A stretch of DNA of 64,000 nucleotides, taken from positions 31,035 through 95,034 of the forward strand of contig JAPDRN010000125.1 of the NCBI GenBank assembly GCA_030247855.1, in the 5' to 3' direction. The DNA comes from Knufia peltigerae. Lineage: Eukaryota > Ascomycota > Eurotiomycetes > Chaetothyriales > Trichomeriaceae. Position 1 is the stretch's first letter. Each line of letters begins with the position of its first letter. Below the pieces are notes generated by a model. That model saw nothing but the letters and a program-made list of their open reading frames with translations, made no database searches and was not told the DNA's origin. This document shows positions 1-9,179 of this stretch, one piece after another. The position numbers and the translations under genes were made by a program.

Positions 1-303
1 CGTCGTTACCCAACCTCCGCTGCCATCGCTGCAAGGCAAGCCAGGGCTTATCATTTACTCTTTTCGACCCCCGTTCAACTCGCTACTTATCGTTCTGCAA
101 GCGTTCACTTCGGTTACTCTCTTACTGTCCATACTACCCCAACTCAGTCTCACCAACGCAGCAGGCCTGCCGACTGAGATCACAATCAACCCGCCTCAAA
201 GTCCGCATCGACTCCCATTTTCACTTACAGCGAGAGCCTCGCTAATGAGATATTCTTGCCCGCCATGACCTGACCGCCTCTCTTCCGTCACGGTCCTCCT
301 ACC
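1..303 (+). promoter_or_regulatory. Upstream region / 5' leader of the Sec7-PH gene
   Basis: Pyrimidine-rich, CT-heavy sequence typical of a fungal promoter and leader. No coding frame of note is seen. Two short upstream reading frames lie just before the main ATG: one from 245 to 268 (seven codons plus TGA) and one from 265 to 273 (ATG, one codon, TGA). They overlap in different frames. If the leader reaches this far upstream they could damp translation of the main frame. The transcript start cannot be placed from sequence. Confidence 0.5.
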
Positions 304-3300
304 ATGTCTCTGCGCACTTTATTGTCGCGGCCTGTGACTGCTACCACCCATCGGAGACACAGCAGCATTATCGAAGATGCATCGCAGGAAGGAAGTCCAG
401 TCGGCGGACGTGGCCGTGCTGATTCGATGCAAAGGCTTAGCCTCGGATTCACACGGTCCAATGAAGAGACATTCAATCCATTCATCACATATGAGCCGGA
501 TCAAATGTTGACTGGAAAAGAGCCTCAGCAACACGATGGCCTGTCGGCAGAACACTCTACCCTACCTAAGAGTGTAAGCACTCCGGCCGCCTTGACCTTG
601 ACGCACAAAAATCAGTCAGAGCAAGAGCAGGCGCTGAACCGTGACCTGGACGATCTCCCTTTGCCCAGACCTCAGCGATTTTCGATTCTCGGTTTCAGAC
701 ATGCTTCGGACCCCCAGTTATTTACGAGGTTCAGGAAGGACGAGGACGACGTTCCACCACCGACTAATCCGAGCCGTAAGTATATTGTTTCTTTCCAACA
801 CCACAAACATCTATCTAACGTGTCCTCTGTAGCGCCACAAATCATCACTACGGCACCAACAACGCAGGAGTTCGATGAACCCGCGAAGCGCCCCAAGAGA
901 AAACTGTTCCGAGCCCCTAGTCCCTTTCGAAAGAGCATGGCATTCAAGCATGGTGTGCAGGAATCCCTCCATGAAGACGATGATGAAGAGAGGGACAATG
1001 GCCAATCAACCGCTTCAAGAGCCGGAATGCTGCAGGAAAATACCTCTTTCGAACGGTTACCTCGGCGAAAGACTGAAGGCAACCCTATGGCACCTCCTGC
1101 CTACGGTGACGAGACCTCCTCATCACTAGCAATCCCGGTGACACGATTGTCTGACTCTTCCCGCTCCGACGACAGTTCTGGCAGCCACCATGTTTACGCG
1201 AAAACCACAACTACGCATACCATCTCTACCACGACCACCTTTTTCAAACTGAAGAGACGGAAAAAGAACAAGGGCCACTTATTCCCCTTGCCCGAAAGGT
1301 TCACACCTTCTGACTCGGGTCGGACGAGCACCTCTTATGGTCGTGATGATTCTCTGAGCGAGAGAAAATCCTTGTCTCCTAGTAGGAAGTCGACCACTGC
1401 TGTGAGGTTTGACACACAATCGACGAGACAGAATTCCGCCAACCAGTCACCTACTCATTCAGCTGTTGCCCTCACCAACGCCCCTTTCGGCTCGCCAGGG
1501 CCCACCATCATGCGGCAAGATTCAGCTTGGTCCACGCATTCTGGCCATTCCACTCCTTCGGTCAACTTGGGTCCTCCTCGAACGAATGGAAGAGGTAGGT
1601 CCTCTACCATGACTTCGCTAGGTCGATCAGCGGAAAAGTTGCTCGACACTGCCCAGCCTGGATCGGCCAGAACTTCGACTTCTACGAGCGGCAGAAGGAG
1701 TTTCGGGGATCTTTTGAATCTTCCGCATCGACTACGGCAAAACTCAGCTCCGCCTGTCCGACACGGTGCGGGCAATAGCCCAGGAACGCCAGGTTCGAAA
1801 TCCAACTCGTTGCAGATAGCGCGAGAGGAACACGAACGTGTTTATCCCAAACGAGAGGATGGCGATACCCCTGCGAGTTATCTGGAAAAGCTCGAAGCCG
1901 CTGTTCCAAGAGGGGCGATGGCAACGGCCCTCTGCAAAGCCGCCGATGAGTTTTCTAAGACCTGTCTGCGTAAGTACATGCGTGGATTTTCGTATTTCGG
2001 CGAGTCAATCGACATGGCTATAAGAAAGATGTTGATGGAGGTGGAACTCCCGAAAGAAACCCAGCAAATCGACCGGCTCCTGGCAGGCTTTGCGGATAGG
2101 TACTATGAATGCAATCCTGGCATTTTCGTTTCGACTGATGAAGCCGCTTTCATTGCTTTTTCGATCCTCCTTCTTCACTCCGATACCCACAACAAGAACA
2201 ACAAGCGGAAAATGCAAAAGCACGATTATGTAAAGAATACTCAGCAGGGCCCTGTACAAATCTCGAGCGACATCTTGGATTGTTTTTACGACAATGTTTG
2301 CTACACTCCCTTTATCCATTTCGAGGACGAAGTTGCGATCAATACCCATCGCCTGGCCGCGGCTCCAAAGTTCAAGAAGACATTGATCAAAACGAAAAGC
2401 ACGGAAAGCCTCAGGGGTCCTGTCGATCCGTACACTCTGATTCTTGACAATAAGCTGGATTCATTACGGCCACCACTGAAGGAAGTCATGGACACTGAGG
2501 ATTGTTACAGCTCGACTGGCACAAGCGGAGGCCCAGAGCACAACGACATCCACAAAGCATTCGTCAATTCGGCGGTGTTGCAGATTGTTTCAGCAAGATC
2601 AAGGCCTGATGCTTTCCTCTCACAAGCTACAATTAGCAACCCTGTTGATGCTCAGGTCGGACTTGTCAGTTTCAAAGTCGCCAAGGTTGGGCTTCTATGG
2701 CGCAAAGATGTCAAAAAGAAAAAAGCCAAGCGGCCATGGCAGGAATGGGGCGCAATATTGACCGATTCCAAGCTTTACTTCTTCAAAGACATTGGTTGGG
2801 TCAAGAAGCTGATGGGTCAGTACGATGCCCACGCAAAGTCTGCGTCCAAACCTGGCCCACTCGTTTTCAATCCGCCTCTATCTTCCTTCGAGCCCGACGC
2901 TTTGATGTCAATGGATGATGCCGTGGCATTGATAGATTCCGGTTATAAGAGACACAAGAATGCTTTCACCTTCATCAAGCACGGCGGATTCGAAGAGATC
3001 TTCCTCGCCAACAGCGAGTCGGAGATGCACGATTGGATTGGTAAATTGAACTACGCCGCCACATTTCGTACGGCTGGCGTGAGGATGCGTGGGCCAGTGA
3101 GTACCAATTACGAGGGACGACATCTTCTTCGCAATGACTCGGACATTACGTCTAAGAGTGCCGAGACTCCTCAAAAGGACAGGAAGCTAGATGCCCAAGC
3201 AGCTGCGTGGGAAATCATGTTTTATCGGCGACAACTTATCAATGAGAAGATTAGCGACTTTGACGAGAGGCTGGCCGTGGCACATAAGGAACTCGACAAT

Positions 3301-4500
3301 CTTTTGAGAAATGCTCGGCATCTGTTGATCCTCCTGCCCATTCAGCAAAAGACTCGCGAACAGCTTGTTCTTGCTGCTGGCCGTATGTCTGCAAAGTTAA
3401 AGTGGACCCGCGTCGAGCTGTGGCGTACGAAGACACACCGAGATACCCTGTGGAGGGACCTCGAGCACGAGGGAGTGACAGCATTTCCTGCTCCGAGGAC
3501 TCCATCCACGATGACACCACAAAAGGCGACACCTGTAAAGACGGGCCTGCCCCACCTCGGACGAAGCACTACAGAGACCAGTCATCTAACGCTGTCTCCC
3601 ATCAGTGCGACCTCCTCTCGGCCGTCAAACCTGGCCGATCGGATTAAGAATTCGGAAAATGGAAGCATTCACACGGCACCGAGCACGATCGACCTGACCA
3701 ATGAGGGAAGCGTTAATCCATCTTCCACAGATCTTCCATTGACAAAGTCTGAAAGTGATCATGACTCGAAATCCCTAGTTCACCAACTCTCCATTGCTAG
3801 TTCTCGTCAAAGCCGTGAGAAAGAACAACTGGTAAAGCATTCCGAGGACACGGAAGAGCAGGTCCTCAGAGACGCAGGATTGATCGGAGTTGAAGGAGGA
3901 GTGCCGAAACACAAACGACCCGACACGAGCGAGTCTGAGCGCGACCGAGTGGGCGCAATTGCTGCGCCGGCTGAAGGGGCTAAGAACTCTAGCGTCCGTC
4001 GCAGTCTCCATCGGAGTCTGCGTGAAGGTCACCTTAGGGAAGGGGTACACCACCACCATTCTCCAAGCATACATCGTCATAAGAAGGCCAGAGATTCCGG
4101 TTCCAGTCTTGCGCCTACTGAAGATGGGACTCTCTCGCTCGCGAGTGAAAGTGGAGAGCTGAAGCGCGGCACCGGCAGTTTCATTCTACATGGGAAGAAA
4201 GCTAGTGTCATCACCATGTCTTCGGAATGGCAGAGTATGTCGCACGAAGATAGGATGAAACTGAGGGGAGCCGGACAAAATATAGACGGTATGAAGGACC
4301 ATTCTCTCGCTGTTCACGACGACGATGATGACGATGCCATCGAGACCGCTAGCGCCCTCATGAGAGCCCTAGATGATCGATACGGATCCCCAATCTCGAG
4401 TCGCAAACCCAGCGTCGCCACCTCTGCTGAACACTTTGTTGATGCCGAGACAGGCGAAACAGGACGCGAAGATCCGAGAGCAGCAAGCGATGAGGAATGA
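304..4500 (+). CDS. Sec7-PH domain Arf guanine-nucleotide exchange factor (Syt1/Yel1-like)
   Basis: A large protein (1398 aa if read through, 1379 aa if the short intron is removed) predicted to activate Arf-type GTPases at membranes. The first 500 residues or so are Ser/Thr/Pro/Arg-rich and disordered. A Sec7 domain follows at about residues 505-690; the helix with L-P-K-E-T-Q-Q-I-D-R carries the catalytic 'glutamic finger' Glu, and the stretch around S-I-L-L-L-H-S-D-T-H-N is the classic second Sec7 motif. A PH domain lies at about 786-925, ending in the usual Trp helix (M-H-D-W-I-G-K-L). The C-terminal third is again disordered, with basic and His-rich patches and an Asp run near the end. 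A probable 57-nt phase-1 intron (776-832, GTAAGT, branch CTAAC, acceptor TAG) is in frame and stop-free, so the frame is open either way. The start has A at -3. The domain order Sec7 then PH fits Syt1/Yel1 rather than the large Sec7/Gea proteins. Confidence 0.9.
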   Translation: MSLRTLLSRPVTATTHRRHSSIIEDASQEGSPVGGRGRADSMQRLSLGFTRSNEETFNPFITYEPDQMLTGKEPQQHDGLSAEHSTLPKSVSTPAALTLTHKNQSEQEQALNRDLDDLPLPRPQRFSILGFRHASDPQLFTRFRKDEDDVPPPTNPSRKYIVSFQHHKHLSNVSSVAPQIITTAPTTQEFDEPAKRPKRKLFRAPSPFRKSMAFKHGVQESLHEDDDEERDNGQSTASRAGMLQENTSFERLPRRKTEGNPMAPPAYGDETSSSLAIPVTRLSDSSRSDDSSGSHHVYAKTTTTHTISTTTTFFKLKRRKKNKGHLFPLPERFTPSDSGRTSTSYGRDDSLSERKSLSPSRKSTTAVRFDTQSTRQNSANQSPTHSAVALTNAPFGSPGPTIMRQDSAWSTHSGHSTPSVNLGPPRTNGRGRSSTMTSLGRSAEKLLDTAQPGSARTSTSTSGRRSFGDLLNLPHRLRQNSAPPVRHGAGNSPGTPGSKSNSLQIAREEHERVYPKREDGDTPASYLEKLEAAVPRGAMATALCKAADEFSKTCLRKYMRGFSYFGESIDMAIRKMLMEVELPKETQQIDRLLAGFADRYYECNPGIFVSTDEAAFIAFSILLLHSDTHNKNNKRKMQKHDYVKNTQQGPVQISSDILDCFYDNVCYTPFIHFEDEVAINTHRLAAAPKFKKTLIKTKSTESLRGPVDPYTLILDNKLDSLRPPLKEVMDTEDCYSSTGTSGGPEHNDIHKAFVNSAVLQIVSARSRPDAFLSQATISNPVDAQVGLVSFKVAKVGLLWRKDVKKKKAKRPWQEWGAILTDSKLYFFKDIGWVKKLMGQYDAHAKSASKPGPLVFNPPLSSFEPDALMSMDDAVALIDSGYKRHKNAFTFIKHGGFEEIFLANSESEMHDWIGKLNYAATFRTAGVRMRGPVSTNYEGRHLLRNDSDITSKSAETPQKDRKLDAQAAAWEIMFYRRQLINEKISDFDERLAVAHKELDNLLRNARHLLILLPIQQKTREQLVLAAGRMSAKLKWTRVELWRTKTHRDTLWRDLEHEGVTAFPAPRTPSTMTPQKATPVKTGLPHLGRSTTETSHLTLSPISATSSRPSNLADRIKNSENGSIHTAPSTIDLTNEGSVNPSSTDLPLTKSESDHDSKSLVHQLSIASSRQSREKEQLVKHSEDTEEQVLRDAGLIGVEGGVPKHKRPDTSESERDRVGAIAAPAEGAKNSSVRRSLHRSLREGHLREGVHHHHSPSIHRHKKARDSGSSLAPTEDGTLSLASESGELKRGTGSFILHGKKASVITMSSEWQSMSHEDRMKLRGAGQNIDGMKDHSLAVHDDDDDDAIETASALMRALDDRYGSPISSRKPSVATSAEHFVDAETGETGREDPRAASDEE

Positions 4501-4822
4501 AACATAAAAAGCAAAAACCAAAGCAATGTATTTTGGGCGTGGTCGACCTTTTATTTCTTCTTTTGAAAGATTGAGCGTTACAGGTGCAAAAGTTCAGGGC
4601 AATGATAACAATGATGTTACGATTCAGAGACAAAATGACGACAGATACAAGACTCGGTCCCGTTCTCGGGTGTTTTGTGCATGGAGTCGGGGTTTGGGGA
4701 TCAATGAGACCATGAGCGCGATATCTGTAGAGGTATTCTCCGTATTCTTCGTCACAATCGATTCATACCTTCAAACTTATCAGCGAGGTTCAGCTTTCCA
4801 GTGCCTTTGACGTCTGACTGCA

Positions 4823-4839
4823 TAGTACGGAGTACTATC
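4823..4839. repeat. TACGGAGTA motif with inverted-repeat arms
   Basis: The sequence reads ATAGTAC-GGA-GTACTAT, two 7-bp arms that are reverse complements around a 3-nt centre. It is one of about twenty copies of the TACGGAGTA core in this window, all outside coding exons. Confidence 0.6.
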
Positions 4840-5012
4840 CTTGAGCTTGGCACAAGGCCACTACCAGCACTTGCGGCGACCTTGACCGCCACCATCTTCA
4901 CTGTCCTCGCCGGGGCCAAAAATGGTCAATGGGAAAATCTGCCCAAAAATAAAGACAAAAAAGTTTGGAGAGTCGAAGCCCGGACCTGGCGCTTCTCTTT
5001 TACTTATTCCGA

Positions 5013-5074
5013 CCATGGTCACTGCCATCCCCTCATCATACCTTGGTCAAGGGATGTTTATCCAGTGACCATGG
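5013..5074. repeat. 12-bp inverted repeat with 38-nt loop
   Basis: CCATGGTCACTG at 5013-5024 is the exact reverse complement of CAGTGACCATGG at 5063-5074. It lies in the 3' intergenic region between convergent genes and could fold into a hairpin in a transcript from either side. No function can be assigned. Confidence 0.5.
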
Positions 5075-5797
5075 AAACCCGCCGACTCCCAGTTTAGATC
5101 CACCAAGCTGGTTTCCAAGAATAAAGGCCCCCCCCCCCTCCGAACCATTGGGCCAAAGTGGCGGTTCGACGTGGTTGAGTCTTCCAAGGCGTACTTTGTT
5201 GAAGAAAAAAGTTCACCGGATCAAACACGTGTAGGGATGTGATTTATACAGGTATTGCGGTGACGACTCGGGGGGGGGGGGTCCTTGATGGGTCTTAAGC
5301 CTTCACCGTTCAACGTTTCAGCGTTTAGGATTGTCGGCAAGCTTTGATATCACCTTGTGGGTGCTGTTATGGATTTTTGTTGACAGGGATAGAAATGGTC
5401 AGATCAAGTCTCATTTTGCCATTGTAACAAGACTAACTAAATGAGGTGGAGAGGATATGATCAAATCGATCTGTATCTCCTCGACCTCTGTCCCATGTCT
5501 AATGGTGATGATGCTTGACGAAGGCAACACATGCCAGAAGTAAATCTATCAATCCCATTGTTTTTGTTCATCTTCTCCCCAATTTTGTTTGCTTCATACT
5601 CCTCCTCGAATCATCGAGGTTTTTGAACGCATGCAGATAACACAATGACTGAATTAATCAAAGACACCTTTTGTGTCTTGTTCATGCTGGACGATCGCTG
5701 GTTGATGACAACGCCATGCTGATCCGGACGATGAGAATGTCTCGGACCACGCAGCAGAATTGTAATTGCACGCCATCATCAATCTTTGACCTTCTCT

Positions 5798-6810
5798 TCA
5801 TGGTGGTGAACCACCAACTCCATCTGGATCAGGAGCGTCCCAGTAATTACTCTGAGCATTGTTCCACACTCCACCATATTTTTTGTTGACCCATTTGGCG
5901 AGGAAGAACAGAGAGTAGCTGTCAAGGTTGGTGGCGGTCTTGTTGTTGACAGTTCCAGGGTCCAAGTAGGCAAAGTTGTTGGCCAACATCGCTCCTTGGA
6001 TGGGCTGGTATGTTCCGTACAAGGTGTCCCACTCTTGACCGATGTGAGGGTTGGGGTCAGAAGGATCAGAGTAGTTGTGGAAACCCATGATGTCAACCTG
6101 CATGTACTGGCAGATGAGTTCATCCTCGTAGGTTCTTCTGATGTTCAATTGACTGGGTGACACGCGTGGTGCCATCTTTTTATCCCACAGTCTGTCTGCG
6201 TATTCCAGCTGGGTCCAGTAGTCGGGACAGAAGGTGACGGCCCACTGACCGTCCTTGCTCTGAGCGGGGTTGGCAACGTAGGCGTTGGTGCCCGGTTGGC
6301 ATGTAGGGGTGGTGGAGCTCTCACTACAGGTGTAGAAGAGGCGTTGGGTGACATCCTGGTTGCTGTTTGGTTGTCGACCCTTCCAGACGAAGTTGTAAGG
6401 ATACTTGAGATTGTTCTTGATACGATTGAAGACGCCCGAGTTGTACTTCTGTGTCGACACACACAAACAGTTAGCCATGACAGATCGGTTGGGATGTGGA
6501 CGTGTGTCCCTTTTCTTACCGTCTTCCAGCGTTTAGGCTGACCAAAGAACCAACCGAAGATGAAGTCGTTGTCACCACCGACCGAACCGACGTTACTGGG
6601 ATTCAACATCTCAGTCACCGCAACCCAGCTGGCTCGCTCGAGGATGGCGAGCTGGCTCGAATTGCAGTCGTTGACGGCCTTGGACCAGTCGATTCCCTGG
6701 AACTTGCTCTCCGCGGATTGATCACGGGCCATCACGCCGCTGGAATCACCGCCATTGAGAGGGACGCCGAACGCGACGAGGAAGAAGGTGAAGAATGCGA
6801 GTGCCAACAT
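5798..6810 (-). CDS. Secreted protein of deuterolysin/Asp f 2-like architecture, no catalytic zinc motif
   Basis: Two exons, 6810-6520 and 6448-5798, joined in phase 0 by a 71-nt intron (GTAAGA donor, CAG acceptor), giving 313 aa. The start at 6810 is chosen because it begins a clear signal peptide (M-L-A-L-A-F-F-T-F-F-L-V-A-F-G) and lies 90 bases below a TATAAAAG box. The mature part has an early C-N-S-S-Q helix, a Cys-containing region around C-P-D-Y-W, and a late helix with L-D-S-Y-S-L-F-F-L-A-K-W. This order resembles fungal secreted M35/Lys-specific metallo-endopeptidase and Asp f 2/Pra1-type proteins, where an N/D-A/S-D-S-Y-x-x-F helix follows the metal site. I see no HExxH or HRxxH motif, so enzymatic activity is doubtful. 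The family assignment is inference; secretion is well supported. Confidence 0.6.
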
Positions 6811-9179
6811 TCTGGCTTTGGAACGAGAGATGGAAAGTTTTGTGTTCGATCGAGATGGTGATGGGAAAGGAGGAATGTACGCAGGAGGGGGGGATGACGG
6901 TCTTTTATATGGGAGAGACATGGATGCAAGTGAATGACCGCAGCCTGCGGGGTATATAATTTGCCTGGTGAATGAAAGTGAACTTGAGCCAAAAGTGATG
7001 ACCATGGCACTCAACTGAGTCGCTCTGAGCTCTGGATTACACGAACAATTCGGTGAGTAGGGAGTTGGAAAGGCTCGCCGGGAAGATGAGATCGACCTCA
7101 TTGACAGGAGGCATTCTCGTTCCTACCCAGATTGAATTGTAACACGCCACCTTCCTCTGCTCACTGCTTCCTCTTTGTGAGATTACTAGTATCGGACTGC
7201 ACAAGCCGGGGGGAACCCTCAGGGATGTATGTCCTTACTGCAGAAAACCCAACACGACCCATTGCTTTACTCTCAACAGATGTGCTTGATGGGGGGAAAC
7301 AGTGACCAACATATACTCATTGTCACCACCCCGTGGTGCAGGCAAGACACATGAGATGTTCCTTCAACAAGAGCCGTGAATGTTCCTTCATTGAGTCTGG
7401 GCCGTACACACAGGTAGTCCGTACAAAGGAATACTTTCCCCATCTATCGACCAACGTGAGGTTCTTTCCGAAGGCCGTTTCAGTTGATGGGCATCTTAGC
7501 AAGTCCTTCATGAGCATTCGTCATGAATGTGAATGTCATTGTGACTGTATGAGCAGGTCCGCCTGGTGTAGCCATTCTGCAGTGTTATCGATCTTTGATG
7601 GAAAAAGGAGACGCGTTCGCGACGAGGCTGAACAATGGCTCACGTGACGTCGATATTGGCTTCAGCCTCGTGGGTCCTTTGGCGCAAACCACTAGATTCG
7701 TGCTCCGCAATACAGTGGTGAATTACGACCCCCGGTGTTGAACCTGGGACCGTCCTACTCGCAGTCGTGATGGATGTTGCGGAGAAGCTGAATGACCGAA
7801 GGGGCCTCCCTTACCGGTACTCTGAGAACATGAAGCTGTCAAAAGTCTTCCAAACTGGGGATAGGCTTGCCGATGCGCCCAAGGTGTCTTTCTCTGTTCT
7901 TCGCTGGGCTCGCCAGCCACGCCACGGAGGGAAGACTGCCCCCTAGCCGCCGCGGCAGAGAGCCGGGATCGAGAGAAAGGGTTGTTCCACTTGAACTTGC
8001 ACGGAAGCTGTTCCATTCCATAGAAGGGCTGACCAGAGTTCCACCAAGGACCCCTGGAGCGGAAGGGATGTGAATAATATTGATCTGTGTCCCCATGTAA
8101 AGGATGAACCCGAGACTATAAAGGTCAAGGCAAAATCTGGCATGTGCTCCTTGCAAAACACCAGGACCGCAACGGGGTATATTGGGATGATGTTCTGCTG
8201 CTTGCTGCATTTCTGGCCCTACATTGACCGCATCGTATTCGCCAGAGCCCTTTCGTAGACAGAAGAGCGGCGGTTTATGCTGATGGATGACCTGCTTGAT
8301 TGGCCTTTTCTCAAAAGCTTGATGGTGGGTATCGGATAGTCGGTCCCTGAAGTCCCAAAGAGCCGCTGGCGGACAGTCTTTCGACATCTTGTCTTGCCAG
8401 TAGCTGTATTTCTGAACCCGTAGGCTGAAGCGCGTGCAAAGGTGAGATTCCAGATCGCCGAGGCCTTTTTAAGTTGGAAAATTGTGTGAAAAAGAAGAGC
8501 AAGACTCAACAAGTACGTGCTAGCCAAGGGGGAGGTAAGACTGTGAGGTGGATATTAGTCAGTGGGAAGAGTGACGAGACACGATTGCTCGAGACATACA
8601 CCTGAGGTATATATACATATCAATATTCAACTGCTGAGGGTGGTGTAGGGACGTAGACAGCTAAGTGGGAATCGGAATCCCTACATAACCTCCAAGGGCT
8701 CAATGAACCAAGGCAAAAGACTGAAGATGATCTTTTTTATGGTGTGTAACACAAAAGGCACGGCACGATTGCGACACACAAACGTCCAGCGGTGCCTTGA
8801 ACAAACACACACTCCTTCAAGGGTGGCATAGCACAGCACAGCATGACCTGGGCAAGAGTATAGCATAAATGACACGGAATGCCTTTCCCTTTCTTCATAA
8901 AAAGACACACAAACGACAAAGGTCGACATTTCTCAAACATAAAATAAAAGAAAAAGCCCACCACCCCCGTACCATCCTGCTTCCCGAATACGTTACACAC
9001 GCACAACACACGTCCACGTCGTTTCGATCGAGGACCTTTCTGTGCGATATCATTTTTCCCACACCTCAAAAAAGAGATAGAACGCCGATCCGGGAGGGGG
9101 AGAGCTCCAGGCGTAGAGTACATAGCATACTGACAAAACTTTCAACTCGAGCCGAAAAGAATCGACTGCCAGGGCTTCA
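6811..9179. other. Intergenic region, no supportable gene
   Basis: Holds the promoter of the secreted-protein gene and about 2.2 kb with no recognisable coding sequence. Open frames up to 182 aa (7839-8387, minus) have non-ATG starts or no protein-like character. A tRNA-like fragment at about 7730-7770 does not fold into a full cloverleaf. The last part, up to 9179, is the 3' flank of the Swi3/Rsc8 gene. Confidence 0.55.
6902..6909 (-). promoter_or_regulatory. TATA box (TATAAAAG) of the secreted-protein gene
   Basis: On the minus strand this reads TATAAAAG, a near-perfect TATA box, about 90 bases upstream of the chosen ATG at 6810. A second TATATA-type element lies at 6953-6958. A strong TATA box fits an inducible secreted-protein gene. 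Confidence 0.55.

Larger units (their letters stand above)
4501..5797. other. Intergenic region between convergent genes
   Basis: No supportable gene. It holds the 3' flanks of two convergent genes, a C11 run (5128-5138), a G12 run (5270-5281), one TACGGAGTA motif with 7-bp arms (4823-4839) and a 12-bp inverted repeat (5013-5024 with 5063-5074). The small reading frames here look random in composition. Confidence 0.6.

Noticed and set aside
7723..7790. tRNA-like sequence on the minus strand (T-arm-like GGTGTTGAACCTGGGACC followed by ACTCGCAGTC)
   Set aside because: The T-stem has a mismatch, no anticodon stem of five pairs can be formed and no D-arm or acceptor pairing was found.
7839..8387. 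182-aa frame, minus strand
   Set aside because: No motif, unnatural composition, no leader or promoter features.
8219..8527. 102-aa frame with signal-peptide-like N-terminus, minus strand, near a TATATATA element
   Set aside because: The start codon is TTG, not ATG, and the rest is not protein-like.
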